DNA of 64,000 nt from Dipteris shenzhenensis. Taxonomy: Eukaryota; Polypodiophyta; Polypodiopsida; Gleicheniales. The stretch lies in the NCBI GenBank assembly GCA_047967505.1, contig CM106540.1; one strand, written 5' to 3'. The translations under genes and the position numbers were made by a program. This document shows positions 22,905 through 36,187 of the stretch, piece after piece. The notes beneath the pieces are model-generated. The model saw nothing but the letters and a program-made list of their open reading frames with translations, was not told the DNA's origin and searched no databases. The stretch's first letter is position 1; each line of letters begins with the position of its first letter.

Positions 22905-23638
22905 TGTTAGATATCAATGCTCCACTCTCGTGTAACTACGCGAGAACCAACTAACTCTACTTAGCCCCCCATATGAGGAGAAGCCATTTGAGTAGCTCGG
23001 TTATCCGATAGGTCCTGATTTGGACACCAAATGGGGGCCATGTGTGGCCTGATGGCTGGATGGCTTCAGATAGGGTTGGCACACTACCAACTAGGATACA
23101 TGCAAGTGTGAGAAGGCATCCCATGACTGACCACACTGAGGGTAGATGGAGCATTTCTCGAGGTAGCCCACTCTCGGGTTGCGGGGCCTGTTTGGAGCCC
23201 CAGATGATCTCGGATGGCTCTAGGCCGAACGATGTCCATAGGTTAGTTGCTCTATTCTGTGCCACGGTTCTAACATGTGGTCGATGGCCTATTTTGGGAC
23301 TGATCTTTAGTTGGCCATTTTGGGCCAACTGGGTCGGTCTCCCAATTGGGTCTAACCGACTATGACTGGTGGCTATATAAGAGCAAGCCCATGAAGCCCA
23401 TCATCATCACCAGCTACAACAACCTTGATTCCTTAGCATCTAGGCTCCATCCTCTACTACTATTTCCAGTACGCCATCGAAGCTTCTCACACAGGAGTGC
23501 ATGGCTGGGAGGCAGCGCCATCTATTGTATCAGTTTTATAGTAATCAAATTTTTTATTCTCCATACTATCTGCTTTTCTCTCTTACATACGAGATCCTGT
23601 TATGTGTTGAGCACAGACGTTTGGATGAGCCAAGCAAA
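22905..23638 (+). repeat. 5' LTR of element A (3' end unclear)
   Basis: Similarity to the 3' LTR is clear up to 'gagcacagac' at 23618. Beyond that the two copies differ for about 20 bases, and no primer site like those of the other elements (TGGTATCAGAG) follows. The end is therefore set by length only. 'TGGTTTTGATCCC' at 23644 may be the decayed primer site. Confidence 0.75.
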
Positions 23639-23693
23639 CATTACTGGTTTTGATCCCGTCATTGAGAAGATTACATTAGTAATTTTGGAGGAG

Positions 23694-25278
23694 ATGGCCC
23701 AGCCCGCAAGATTGCGAATCCCATCGTTTAGCGAAAGCGGAAAGTTGGACGGCACTAACTATCCACTCTGGAAGTTCAAGATGAAGGCCATCCTAAGTGC
23801 ATACGAGCTTTGGGATACTGCTAGTGGGGTGGATGTGAAGCTAGTTGCAAGACTGAATCTAGCCAATGCAGGACAACAGATAGTACCAATTGTGAATGAG
23901 ATTCTCACATGGACAAGAAGAAATGCAGATGCATTGTGTTCTATTATCTGCAGTGTAAGTGATTATGTCATGGCATTAACTCAACATGTCACCACAGCGG
24001 AGGAGGCATGAACGGTCTTGAAAAATCAATACGAGACCACGAATCAGACGCAAATTCAAAATCTGAAGACTCAACTCATGAATGAGAAACTGTCTGAGTC
24101 TGAAACAGCAGATAAGTTCATCACCAGGGTGAAGAATCTGCATGATCAGATGACTGCGATTGGCATCACCATCACCAATGAGAATCTAGCACGAAGGTGC
24201 ATACAGATTCTCCCACCAAAGTACGACGGTCTTGTTACGGCACTGGATACACAAAACAAAAATCCGCCCCTCAACTATGAGGATTTCAGCGCTATGCTTC
24301 TAGAGGAGGAGATGCATCAAAAGACGAGGACCAGAGAAGACTCGGCTTTCTCGGTTGGATCAAAGAAAGGTAAGGGTAAGGACTCTGGTAACCCATCTTC
24401 TTCTGATGATAAAAAGAGAAAGAAGAAGATCAAGTGCTTCTATTGCAACAAGGCAAGGCACAAGCAGAATGAGTGCTAGAAGAAGATTGCAGATGAGAAG
24501 AACGGAGCAAAGAAAGAGTCTAGCAATAGTGCACAGGCAGTACCAGTATTGCTATTTGTAGCAATTGAGGAGATTTGCACGGAGGCAGTTCATGTACTTG
24601 CAGATGAACCTTGGATTATTGATAGTGGTGCATCACGCCACATGACCAGTTGGAAGGATTGGTATACCTCTCTACATCCGGTAGGGAATGACATCCTGGT
24701 AGCAGTCGGCAATGATGCAAAATGTCTAGCAAAAGGAAAAGGTACGATTGCTCTCAAGTCAAATGGAGTTGTAAAATAGTTGTCAGATGTTCCTTATGTG
24801 CCAGATATCAAGAGGAACTTGTTGTCCGCTTCTGCGATCACGAATCGGGACCTCAAAGTTCACTTCGATAAGAATGGCACACAGATTTTGGATCTTCAAG
24901 GGAAGGTCATTGGTAAAGGTACATAGTGCAACAACATCTACAAACTCTCAGCTTTTAGTGCTCGAGCCGATGCGAGCAAGCCGATGTGAGCAACAGTAAG
25001 CTATGGCATGAGAGGTTTGGTCATCTAAACGTTAGTTCTTTGAAGGAGATGCATAAAAGTGGAATGATTGCAAACCTACCAGAAATTACAGATCTGCTTG
25101 ATGTATGTGAAGCTTGCATGATGTGCAAGCAGCATCGGCAATCCTTTCCTAAAGAGGCTAGTAGGGCAAAGGCTCCTCTAGAGCTCGTTCACATGGACCT
25201 TTGCGGAAAGATGGAGATGGAAGCTTTGGGTGGTTCCTACTACTTCATGACGCTGATCGATGACTACAGTAGAAGGAT
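23694..25278 (+). pseudogene. Element A gag, protease and start of integrase
   Basis: Gag begins MAQPARLRIPSFSESGKLDG at 23694 and includes LDGTNYPLWKFKMKAIL. A TGA at 24010 replaces an expected Trp. The zinc knuckle CFYCNKARHKQNEC ends at a TAG (24477). Protease has WIIDSGASRHMT near 24613. The integrase zinc region (LWHERFGHLNV ... CEACMMCKQHR) and first catalytic Asp (HMDLCG) follow. The frame ends at 25278 in DDYSRR, where B is inserted. Stops at 24477, 24777 and 24924 are all TAG. Confidence 0.85.
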
Positions 25279-25632
25279 TGTGAAGATAGTGGGAGAGAAG
25301 GAAGGAGTCTCACTTGCAGCTTTCTCACATACACAATGAGGGAATACACAAAAAGGTGGAGGCTGAAAACAGTTTTCCTCTTCTTAGTTGTGAAAGCCAA
25401 AAGAACTCTAGTACAAAGAAATAGAAGAACCCTATATGTGGGTCTCAAACCAAAAACAGCTAACTAAGGTGGCATACTAACTGAGCCATGAACTAGAGTA
25501 CATAAGGATAGCTGTCATCCAGCTATTATTCACATGGGCGGTGTACCAACCGCATCTGCAACTAACAAGTCGGTAACATAAATGCACAATGGTCACCCTG
25601 GCATATCACGAGTGGAGCTCGATATGTCAATA
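25279..25632 (-). repeat. 3' LTR of element B
   Basis: The LTR is 354 bases. On the plus strand it reads TGTGAAGATAGTG to GATATGTCAATA; the terminal CA has become TA relative to the other copy. The end of the RNase H reading frame overlaps it down to 25593. Confidence 0.88.
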
Positions 25633-28600
25633 CTCTCCCTCGAGCTCAATCCCAATTCCTGCACACCAAGTAGGTCTCTGAACTTGCGCAGCTTCTCTAC
25701 GCCCAATGCCTTCGTAAATATGTAAGCTACTTGATCCTCTGTGCTGACATAAACTAGATCAATAAGACCTAGTAAAACCTTCTCCCACACATAGTGATAA
25801 TGCACCTCAATGTGCTTTGTTCTAGCATGATAGACTGGGTTATTTGCCAAGTGTATGCTGCTCATGTTATCACAATAAATGACAATTGGCCCATCTGTAG
25901 ACTGGTGCATATCATAAAGTAGCTTATGCAACCAAGCTACCTCACATGGAGCCATTGCTGCACCCCTGCACTCAGCCTCTGTGCTCGACAAGGCAAATGT
26001 AGGCTGTTTCTTGCTACTCCAAGCAACTGCAGCACTCCCAAAAGAGAACACATATCCACTGGTAGATCGTCTATCAGAAATACTACCAGCCCAATCAGCA
26101 TCAGTGTATCCATGCAACTGTATCTGAACCCCAGTCTCATAAAATAGTCCATGCTACAATGTGGACTTCACATACCTGAGTATGCATCTAGCCACATCCA
26201 AATGTGATTTCCTTGGAGCTTGCATAAATTGACTTACCAATCCAACAGCATAGCTTAAATCTGGCCTGGTAATAGTCATGTAAATCAAACTTCCTACTAT
26301 GCGTCTGTACATAGTAGGGTCTTCCAGAAGCTCACCTGCATCTACGCTCAGCTTCACATTCTGCTCCCAAGGAACTGAAATAATAGGCTTATAGCCTGTC
26401 ATCCCATATTTGGATAGCATGTCCAATCCATACTGCCTTTGCAAGAGCCGTATCCCACTTGGTGATCTAATCACCTCAATGCCCAAGAAATAACGCAGCT
26501 CTCCCAAATCCTTCATCTCAAACTTCTACTTCAATAGCATTTTCACATGAAGGATATCTTCATCACTATCACCTGTGATGATCAAATCATCAACATAAAT
26601 GACAAGTAGCATAATACCTTTCTCTATTTTTCTCACATAAAGTGAGAGATCTCCCTTGGAAATTTTAAAGCCAATAGTGACAAGATACTGTCCTATCTTG
26701 TCAGACCATGCTCTAGGTGCTTGCTTCAAGCCATACAAGGCTTTCTTCAACTTGCAAGCAAACTCAAGATGAACAACATGAACATAACCCGGTGGCTGCT
26801 CCATAAAGACTTCTTCTTGCAAATCACCATGCAACAAGGCATTCTTTACATCCATCTGATGTAAAGACCATCCCTTTGATGTAGCCATAGCAATGATTGC
26901 TCTTATGGTTGCCATCCTTGCAACCGGACTGAATGTTTCTTCATAATCAATGCCATATGTTTGTGCATACCCCTTGAAAACTAATCTTGCCTTGTATCTG
27001 TTCACAGAACCATCTGCATTGTGCTTCACCTTATAGACCCACTTACAGCCAATTGCATTCTTCTCTTTAGGCAAAGGCGCCAATTCCCATGTAGCATTTG
27101 CTTCCAAGGCATCCATTTCTTCATCCATGGCTTTCTCCCATTTTTCTTTTCCCATGGCTTGCTCAAAAGAAGTGGGTTTTGGTTCCTGTATCACTTTGAC
27201 CATATACGCATAGTGAATGTTGTAAATCCATCATATTTCAGCCTATCCACAAGATACCTGGCTCTGGTAGACCTGCACAAAATAGGCTCACTTCCAAGTG
27301 CTCTCAAAACATCCCTGGTCTTCCTTACTCTAGGTGTAACAATAGAAGGAATACCCAACTCATCATCAATGCTCTATTCTGAGCCACTGGATTCACCATC
27401 CACATAAGAGTGACCTGCATTCACATCAAACATGGGCTGATCTACCTTCTCTTTTCCTTTTCATGATACCTGCATACCACCATCTGCATTGCTTTGAGGA
27501 GATTCTCCTGATCTCAATCTGCCTGTCCATGGTGACGTATGTGAACCATTGCTAGACGACACTCCAAGTCCACTAATATTTTGTGATTGCTACTGTGAAT
27601 TCTGTGCAGCATTACCATTTTGTGCATCTACATCATCAATCACATTTACTGGTTTATACCAGCTACTCATCTCATCAAAAACAACATCTCTGCTCACTGT
27701 AAACTTATGAGTAGAAGGGTTCTAGCATCTATACTCTTTCTGCTGCAGAGAATAACAAATAAAGATGCACTTCTCAGCTTTTGGATCCAACTTGGACCTC
27801 AACTCATCTGGCACATGAACATAGGCAATGCAACCAAAAATTTTCAAATGAGAAATATCTGGTTTCCTACTAGTATACATCTCCTTTGGCGTCATGCCAT
27901 GTATTGATGCAGTGGGAGTCCTGTTCATTATGTAAACTGCTGTAGCAACTGCTTCAGCCCAATAATAATCTGGTAGGTCTTTTTCATTTAGCATGGCCCT
28001 GCCTGTTTTTCGCAAGTCCATTTTGCTATGGGGTATGACTGCATGAATATTGCTACTTTATGCCATGCTCCTATAGGAACCTTGAAAACTCATTTGAGAG
28101 GTACTCTCCCCCTCCATTTGACCTTAAGCATTTTATTTGCAGGCCTGTTTCTTTTTCAACCATAGCTTTAAAAGCTTTGAAATGCCCAAACACTTCACTT
28201 TTCTTTTTCATAAAATACACCCAAACTTTTCTACTGTAGTCATCAATAAAAGTGACAAAATACTGACAGCCTCCAATAGATGCAGCTTTAGTAGTCCACA
28301 CATCAGAGTGGATTAACTCCAATGGCTTCTAACTCTCTTGAACATGTCTAGGAAATGGTTTTCTTGCCTGTTTTCCAAATTGATAGGCTTCACATACCTT
28401 ATGCATTTCTACAACCTTGAATTTAGGAAATCCTGCAATAATATTTTGGGCCTGCATTGATTTAAGTCACAGTACATTAACATGACCAATGCATTTATGC
28501 CAGATATCAATATCTACAACTACACCGGTCCCATGTGCAAACATTGCTGCACTCAATTCAGGCATGTCCGCATCCAACGTAAACATCCTGCCCTTCTTCT

Positions 28601-29889
28601 TTCCTTTTTCTATCAAGCGACCATTATTTTTCATATCCTCAACAAAGCATCCATGAGGATTAAATATGACTTGCAAGCCCTGCTCAACCATTTGGCCAAA
28701 CAGAAACCAGGTTCTTGGTGATATTCGGGACATGAAATACATCAAACAGGTATTTCTTTTTCCCATCCTGCATAGACAAAGGAATTTTACCAATCTGCAC
28801 AATAGGATGTGCAGTATCATCACCAGTCTCCACAAATCCTGCTCTTTCCATTTCCCTTGCATCCTGCATCCATTCTGCATGACTTGTCATGTGGTTTGAT
28901 GCACTTGAGACAACATACCACACATCATTGCTTTCTTCTACACTTGTGACACAGAATTGGTCATGTGTTGCACCATAAATAGATGCTCATTTCTGTCATC
29001 ACCCTGTCTACTAGAAGGTGCATAATTCCCTTGCTGCAATTTTCCATTCATGATGTCATTCTACTTTTTATAGCAGTCTTTAGCCATATGACCCATTTTA
29101 CCACAGTAGCAGCATTCAACATTGCTGTTTGCATTTTGGCCTCTCTGCCATCCACCACGACCTCTTTGGCTCCCCCTGCCTCTAGAGTTACCACATCCTC
29201 CTCCATAGGACTGGTTTTCTACCACAGCCTCCAGATCGGCTTACTCTACCTCTGCCTCTACCTCTTCCAGCATTTAAGTAGAAGACAGTTTCTTTTGAAG
29301 TTCCTCCTGAAGAAGATGTGCCACCATTTCTCTGCTCTTCAAAAATTAGAAGAGCAAACAACTCCTCAAAATCAAGAAATTTTTCACGGACGACAATGGA
29401 TGTCTGGAACTGTGCATAATCCTTTCCTAGACCATTCAAGGTCACAGAAACTAAATCATCATCTTCCACTGGTGACCCAATGCAAGCAAGTGCATTTGCA
29501 ATTTTCTGCACCTTCATGTGGTAGTCATTGATGCTCATATTTTCTCTCTGCACATTGTGCAACTCTTGCTTGAGCTACATTTTCCTGGCTTGCGTATTTG
29601 TGCTATACATTTTTGCCAAAGTATCCCATGCCTCCTTTGGCGTACTTGCATCCTGAATATGCACAATCATAAAATCTAAAATACTGATAGACAGCCAGTA
29701 CATAACTTTTCTGGGTCTCTCATGCCATCCTTTAAATTCTTGCATTTCCTGTTGATTGGGAACATTAGGAATAACTGGTTCTTCTTCATTTCTTGTAATG
29801 AACTCCCAATAGCCTTTTCCCATAAGGAAATTCATCATTCTAAACTTCCATGCTTGGAAGTTGTTCTTGTCAAGCTTTTCAGTGACAAT
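25593..29889 (-). pseudogene. Element B gag-pol, inactivated
   Basis: Going down the minus strand: gag from about 29889 (IVTEKLDKNNFQAWKFRMMN), with LNGLGKDYAQFQTSI and an RG-rich linker; protease near 28920 reads WYVVSSASNHMT, so the catalytic DSG has become VSS. Integrase (28322-27722) has HSDVW but LRSNGGGEY in place of LRSDGGGEY, losing the second catalytic Asp. Reverse transcriptase and RNase H (27203-25593) carry QMDVKNALLHG, YVDDLIITG and ALSSTEAE. In-frame stops at the ARKM, YRC, MLLK and VKSTL positions are TAG. No initiator ATG is evident, because a stop lies just before IVTEK. The element cannot move by itself. Confidence 0.88.
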
Positions 29890-30425
29890 CTATGAAAGAG
29901 AATCAGACGCTATTACAGAACACTGCAAAATATTCTGTCATTGCAAAAAACAGCTTCTACCTCACAAGGGCAAATATGCAAAACTGACGAAAGTGGTATT
30001 TGACCACACAGTCACTTCCTAGTGACAATTTTGCATCAACAGGCAATAAGGATAATTCTATAACTCCCAATATCTTTGCACACAGGCATAGGATGTAATT
30101 TCTGTGACAACTTTTCACCGACCTGCGGAGCAATGGTCGCACAGTAAAAACAGGGCCTTTTTCTCAATGCTTGCGGAGAACTTCTGCCTCCAAAATGGGC
30201 CCCAAAATGGTATCGAATCAGAAAAATAAAGTCACTGAGGGCTTTACCACACCGCAAAGGGCATCTCAATCTAAGACAATGCACTCTTGCACTTTCCGGT
30301 TGTGCTACCTGCAAAGATTTGCTCCCAAACTCGAAAAAGGAAAGCAACACTGGTCCTCTTACAAGGACACCATGAACTTGGTTTGCTTTCTTGAGATCCT
30401 TACCACAAACCAGGCTCTGATACCA

Positions 30426-30777
30426 TGTGAAGATAGTGGGAGAGCAGGAAGAAGTCTCACTTGTGGCTTTCTCACATACACAATGGGGGAGTACACACAA
30501 AGGTGGAGGCTTAAAACAATTTTCCTCTTCTTAGTTGTGAAAGCCAAAAGAACTCTAGTACAAAGAAATAGAAGAACCCTATATGTGGGTCTCAAACCAA
30601 AAACAGCTAACTAAGCTGGCATACTAACTAAGCCACGAACTAGAGCACGTAAGGATAGCTGTCATCCAGCTATTATTCATGGGCGGTGTACCAACCGCAT
30701 CTGCAACTAACAAGTTGGTGACATAAATGCACAATGGTAACCCTGGCATATCATGAGTGGAGCTCGATATCTCAACA
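30426..30777 (-). repeat. 5' LTR of element B
   Basis: The LTR is 352 bases. On the plus strand it reads TGTGAAGATAG to GATATCTCAACA. The 536 bases between it and the gag reading frame (29890-30425) are untranslated leader and primer site. Confidence 0.9.
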
Positions 30778-30782
30778 AGGAT

Positions 30783-31573
30783 ATGGATATACTTCCTGAA
30801 GACTAAAGATGAGGCTTTTAGTAAGTTCAAAGAATCACATGTAATGGTCAAGAAAGAAACAGGGAGGAAGGTGAAGAAGTTGAGATTAGACAGAGGTGGA
30901 GAGTTCACATCAAGTGAATTCGAAAGTTAATGCAAAAGTCACGGGATCAAGAGGCAAAAACCCCCGCCACATACACCATAGCAAAATGGAGTAGTAGAGC
31001 GCAATATGCACATCATCTGCAAAATGGGTAGGAGTATGATGAAAGGGAAAGAATTTGCCAAATACTTTCTAGGCTGAAGCATGTAACACGGCAGTTTACA
31101 TTCTAAATCATAGCTACACGAAGGCTATGAATGGGATGACTCCACTATAGGCCTTTTCTGGTAAGAAACCTTTAGTTGAACATTTCATAGTTTTTGGATG
31201 TGACTGTTTTGTGCATGTCCCTGATGCTAATAGGACCAAATGGGAACCGAAGAGCCAGAAGTGTATTTTCTTGGGCTACAGTGAAGAGGCGAAGGGTTAC
31301 CATCTCTATAATCTTGTTACCAAGAAGGCAATAGTAAGTCGTGATGTGGTCTTCTCAGAACAATCGCATCAATTAGAGGAAGATGCTTCCTTCCCAGACA
31401 ACCAAGACTAGGATATCCATCCAGTACAACCACCAACAGCAGATCGAACTCCCCCAACGGTGCTTGGGAGGATTCAAGATAAAGAAGAGGAAGAAGAGCC
31501 TGCAAAACCACAACAGCAATGGCCATTCCCGAAGTGGGTAAAGCAACTTTTGGATGGCAGAAAACCTCCGCCA
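30783..31573 (+). pseudogene. Element A integrase, C-terminal part
   Basis: After B the frame continues with WIYFLKTKDEAFSKF, RLDRGGEFTSSEF (second catalytic Asp), NGVVERNMHII (catalytic Glu) and KCIFLGYSEEAKGYHLYNLV. Stops within it are mostly TAG (for example at PHTP-stop-QNG, FLG, MTPL and DNQD). The frame ends in GRKPPP at 31573, where C is inserted. Confidence 0.85.
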
Positions 31574-31830
31574 TGACAAAATATGAAGAGGGGAGAGGAG
31601 AAGAGTGGAGATGAGGAGAGAGGGCACAGCTAGAGAGCACACCACAAATGACTAACTGTACACTAGAATTAGTTGAAAAAATAGAATATATACAAACCCT
31701 TTTAGGGTTAGGGTTAGGGGATCTAACCCTTTCCTTTATAGCACTCTATAAGGTTAGTGCTATGCACATATGATCACGTGATGGTGCTATGCACACATGA
31801 TCACATGATGTTGAGCGTGAACTCTCAACA
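31574..31830 (-). repeat. 3' LTR of element C
   Basis: The LTR is 257 bases and on the plus strand reads TGACAAAATATG to CTCTCAACA. It includes a short telomere-like tract 'ttttagggttagggttagg' at about 31699-31718, present in both LTRs. Confidence 0.92.
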
Positions 31831-31918
31831 CCTTCCCTCAAGATCAACATCATGAAGTAGGCCTTCCCTCAAGATGATGATTCTGGGGAATCGAAGAAGG
31901 ACTGAGCATTACATTCCA

Positions 31919-34900
31919 TCACACCCCTTTAATGGGAATGTCCTTCCTCTGTAGCAAACCAAGAGCTAGTCGGTGTTTCTCGAATAGCTCTTTACCGAGT
32001 GGTTTGGTAAAGATGTCTGCAACATTTTCTTTGCTATCACAATGCTGCAGTGTGATGTCACCAAGTAACACTCTTTCTCTGATGAAGTGCTCTTTGACAT
32101 CAATGTGCTTTGTCCTGGAGTGATATACTGGATTTTTGGCCAATGCTTGAGCCGATTGATTATCACAGTATATTGTTGTTGGCTTTGACTCATCAAAGTA
32201 ATCTAATTCTGACAATAGTCTTCTGAGCCATATAGCCTCACATGCACCTGTAGTGAGTGCTCTATATTCTGCTTCAGTCGAAGACAAAGAAACAGTTGGC
32301 TGTTTGTTTGACAACCATGATATAGCACCTTGACCAAGGAAAAATGCATATCCCTGTGTCGATCTCCTGGTCTCATGATCTCCAGCATAGTCACTATCAC
32401 AGTATCCATGCAACCGTGGATGACTTCCTCTGTATTCTATCCCAAATTGTCTTGTACCTCTGATGTATCTCAAGACTCTTTTGGCTGCATTCCAGTGAGA
32501 CTGTTTTGGATTTGCCATAAACCGTGCTAGTGAGCTTACTGCATAACAAATATCTGGCCGTGTGATTCTCAGATATATAAGAGATCCAATGAGTTGCCTG
32601 TAGTATCTGTCATTGATTGTAGGCTTTTCTGAATCTTTAGTAAGTTTCAAACTCTGTTCCATGGGAGTGGCTGCAATCTTGCAATCTGCCATATGAAACT
32701 TCTTCAGGAGACTGTCAACATATTTGAGCTGACTCATGAATGTGCTATCTGAATCTCTCCAGAACTCAAATCCAAGACAATAGTGCATAAGTCCAAGATC
32801 TTTCATGTCGAACTCTGCACATAAGTCTTGTTTTAATTTTCTGATGAAGCTATCCTTGCTTCCTGTCACAATCAGATCATCTACGTACAAAAGTGCAATA
32901 GTAATATCTTCCCCTTGAACTTTGTAGTAGAGAGTATGATCTGCATTGGACTTCGTGTATCCCAAATCAGCAAAATACTTGTCAATTCTGTTGTACCAAC
33001 TTCTGGGTGCTTGCTTTAAGCCGTAGAGAGTTTTCTTGAGATGGCAAACCTTGTTCTCTTTTCCTGGTTCAACATAACCGGCTGGTTGTTGCATGTAGAC
33101 TTCCTTGTCTAGATAACCATTGAGAAATGCATTCTTGACATCGAGCTGATACACATTCCATTTACTGAGTGTCGCTAGTGATATCAAGAACCGTATGGAA
33201 TCCATCTTTGCTACTGGAGCATAAGTCTCATCATAATCTTGGCCATATTGTTGTGCAAATCCTTTTGCAACTAATCTGGCTTTGTATCTCTAAATACTAC
33301 CATCTGGATTGTACTTCACTTTGTATACCCATTTGTTGGCTATGGCCTTCTTTCCTGGTGGAAGGTCGCATAATTCCCAAGTGTTATTTTTATACAAAGC
33401 ATCCATTTCTTCATTCATAGCAGTTTGCCATTCTGGCTTATCTACTACGTCTTCAAAGTACACTGGCTCTTCTGTAGCCATGATGGTAGTCATAAGAGCA
33501 TAGTTGGTGGTTTCCACCTGAATTGCTTTGCCTTTCTGAGCATATGTCAATCTAGCTGGTGGTCTGCTTTCCATAGTAGACCGTCTGAGCTGCTGTGGTG
33601 CTGCTTGGGGTGTTGCTGGCAATTCTTGCTCTTCTTCATCAACCTGTTCTGTAGGTGACTGTGAAGTCGATACTTCTATCTCCTGTGTAGGTGAGGTTTT
33701 CCATTCTGATTCCTCATCGAAGATTACATCTCTGGAGATAATGACTTTGCGGTTGATGGGATCATACAATTTGTATGCTTTGCTTTCTTCACTGTAGCCA
33801 ACCATGATGCATTTGCTTGATTTCGCATCCAATTTCCTGCGATGATCATCATGTATGTGGGCATATGCTATGCAACCAAATATGCGGAGATGCCCAATGC
33901 GTGGCTTGTGTCCAGTGAATGCTTCATAAGGAGTCATACCTTGTATCGGTTCGGTAGGAAGCCGATTAAGCAAGTAGTTAGATGTAGCTATTGCTTCTAC
34001 CCAATACTGATTCGGAAGATGCTTTTCACTAAGCATTGCTCTAGCACTGTCTGCTAAAGTCCCATTCTTCCTTTCAGCTATTGCATTTTGCTGACGAGTA
34101 TCTGCACATGTGAATTGTCTTCGAATGCCGTGATTTTTGCAAAAATTCATGAAGGCTGAAGACATGTATTCACCTCCTCTGTCTGATCTCATGACCTTGA
34201 TCTTTCTGCCTGTTTGGTTTTCTACCATGGCTTTGAATTCTTGAAATCTGGCAAACACTTCAGATTTCTCTTTCAGAAAGTAGACCCAACAATATCTGCT
34301 GTAGTCGTCGATGAAGGTCAAGTAATAAAGTGAACCATTGATGCTGCGGGTCTGGGCATAACCCCATACATCTGTATGAATCAACTCAAGAATACCTCGT
34401 GCACAAGAGGTACTTCTGACAAAGTTGGTTCGCTTTTGTTTGCCAAAGCAGCATGCTTCATAAACCTTTCTAAGAAACTATAGCTTCGGAATCCCAATTG
34501 CCATATTTTGATTCCTGAGATCTAACAAGTACTTGAAGTTGACATGACCATATCTCTTGTGCCATTTTGCAGATAGTGGCATCTGTTGCATTTGAGCTGA
34601 CATGGCATGCTTATCTAGTATAACTAGCATCCTGTATAAGCGTCCTTCCTTGACACCTTTTGCTACTAGCTGACCTCTTTTGGATTTGTCTCTGATAGTG
34701 CATTCATCACCGTCGAAGATGACTTTGTAGTTGTGTTCCGTCATTTGACCTACTGACAAAAGGTTCTTGCTGAGCTTCGGAACATAGAGCACATCTTTGA
34801 CTAATCCTTTTGTACCAGTGAAATTGTTCATAGGGATAACACCTGTCCCTTGAACTGGATTCGGTGTATTGTCTACTGTGTAGATGACATTCTTTTGACC

Positions 34901-36187
34901 TTCTAATGGCTTCATTTCTGTGAACCATTCCTGATGATTTGTCATATGAGATGATGCACCGCTGTCGATGTACCAAGGATCCTGTTCCACTTGGTCGACT
35001 TGATAGCTGAAATCCTCTTTGGGATTGAAATCAGTGTCTAGGTGCATTGTATCAGTCTGATGCAATTCCTCACTTGCAAGAAACATATTGCCATGTTCAT
35101 TTGCAAAATGACTGTGACTAGAATGTCCACCACGATGATTTCCTCTTCTTCGGGAATTCCCTCGATTACTGCTGGATTGACCGCCTTGGTCATACTGCTT
35201 CTTGCGGCAATCTCTTTCATAGTGTCCAAACTTGTGACAATAGTTGCATTGAATGTTTGACACATTGGTGGATGCATTCCCTCGTCCTTGGAATCTTCCT
35301 CGGTTGGAATGATTTCCTCTTTGCTGATTTTGGTGTTGCTGAGGATGATGCTGATGCTGATGCTGATGTTGATGCTGATTTTGACTTTGTTGATGATGAC
35401 CACTTTTCTGATATGATTTACCTCTGTTTTTACCTTTGCCTCTGCTTCTATCTGAAGCTGTGAATGCCTGATCATTAGAATGACCTTTACGTGCTTGAAT
35501 GGCCTGAGTCCTGAGTTCTTCACCGAGTAGAACTGACTGAAGTTCTTCCAGTGTTGGAATTTGCCGTTGGATGGCAATACTCTGGACTAGATTCTCATAT
35601 CCTTCTCCTAGTCCATTCAGGATTACTTGAACCATTTCTGCGGGATTCATAGTCTCTCCTGCTGCTGCAAGTTGATTGTTGTAGTCTTTGATGCGGAGTA
35701 CATAAGCATGACCGGTTTCACTGCTGTTGCGGAAACTCTGGTTGATCTGGTTTCTCAGGGTGAGAATCCTGGATGTGTTTTTGGACTCGTAGAGAGCTGC
35801 AAACATATCCCATGCTTCTTTTGATGTCTTGACTGTGTTGAGCTGTCCTAGCATGACATCTTGCACATTCTGCTTGATCAGGTGATAGGCATACTTGTCT
35901 TTCTTATCCCATTCTGCTTGAGCTCGGGTAATGGCAGGATCTGCTACTGGTGCGGAAACTGATGGTGTAGATGTAGATCCCGTTGTAGATTCCGTTGCTG
36001 GTGTTGTGACAACAGATGGAGTAGAGCTACTGGTGGTTGGATCGGCCAATGGTCTAGGTATAGATCCATCGACATACTCCCATTTGTCCTGAAGCACAAG
36101 AATGGTCTCCATTCGGTATTTCCATGTACTGTAATTGGAGTTGTCTAACTTAGCAGATGCCTCCAGATTGAGGTTGCTAGTCGACAT
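31919..36187 (-). pseudogene. Element C gag-pol, one frame with two TAG codons
   Basis: From ATG at 36187 (MSTSNLNLEASAKLDNSNYS) a single frame of 1,423 codons runs to 31919 without any frameshift. It carries in order: the gag core with LDNSNYSTWKYRMETIL; a basic Gln/His-rich linker; the zinc knuckle CNYCHKFGHYERDC; protease WYIDSGASSHMT; the integrase zinc region and HTDVWG, RSDRGGEYMS, IAERKNGTL; reverse transcriptase with QLDVKNAFLNG and LLYVDDLIVTG; and RNase H with SLSSTEAEYRAL and YCDNQSAQALA. Only two nonsense codons interrupt it, both TAG: 34478-34480 (before FLRKVYEACCFGK) and 33290-33292 (in NPDGSI-stop-RYKARL, where Gln is usual). Catalytic residues are present, so two point changes separate it from an intact frame. 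Confidence 0.9.

Larger units (their letters stand above)
25279..30777 (-). mobile_element. Element B: Ty1/copia retrotransposon inserted in A's integrase
   Basis: LTRs (25279-25632 and 30426-30777) flank a minus-strand gag-pol. The target duplication AGGAT is at 25274-25278 and 30778-30782. Its removal restores A's integrase frame exactly across the site. The primer site (complement of GGCTCTGATACCA, 30413-30425) abuts the 5' LTR. The polypurine tract lies at about 25633-25645 in reverse. LTRs differ at about 6% by eye. Confidence 0.92.
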
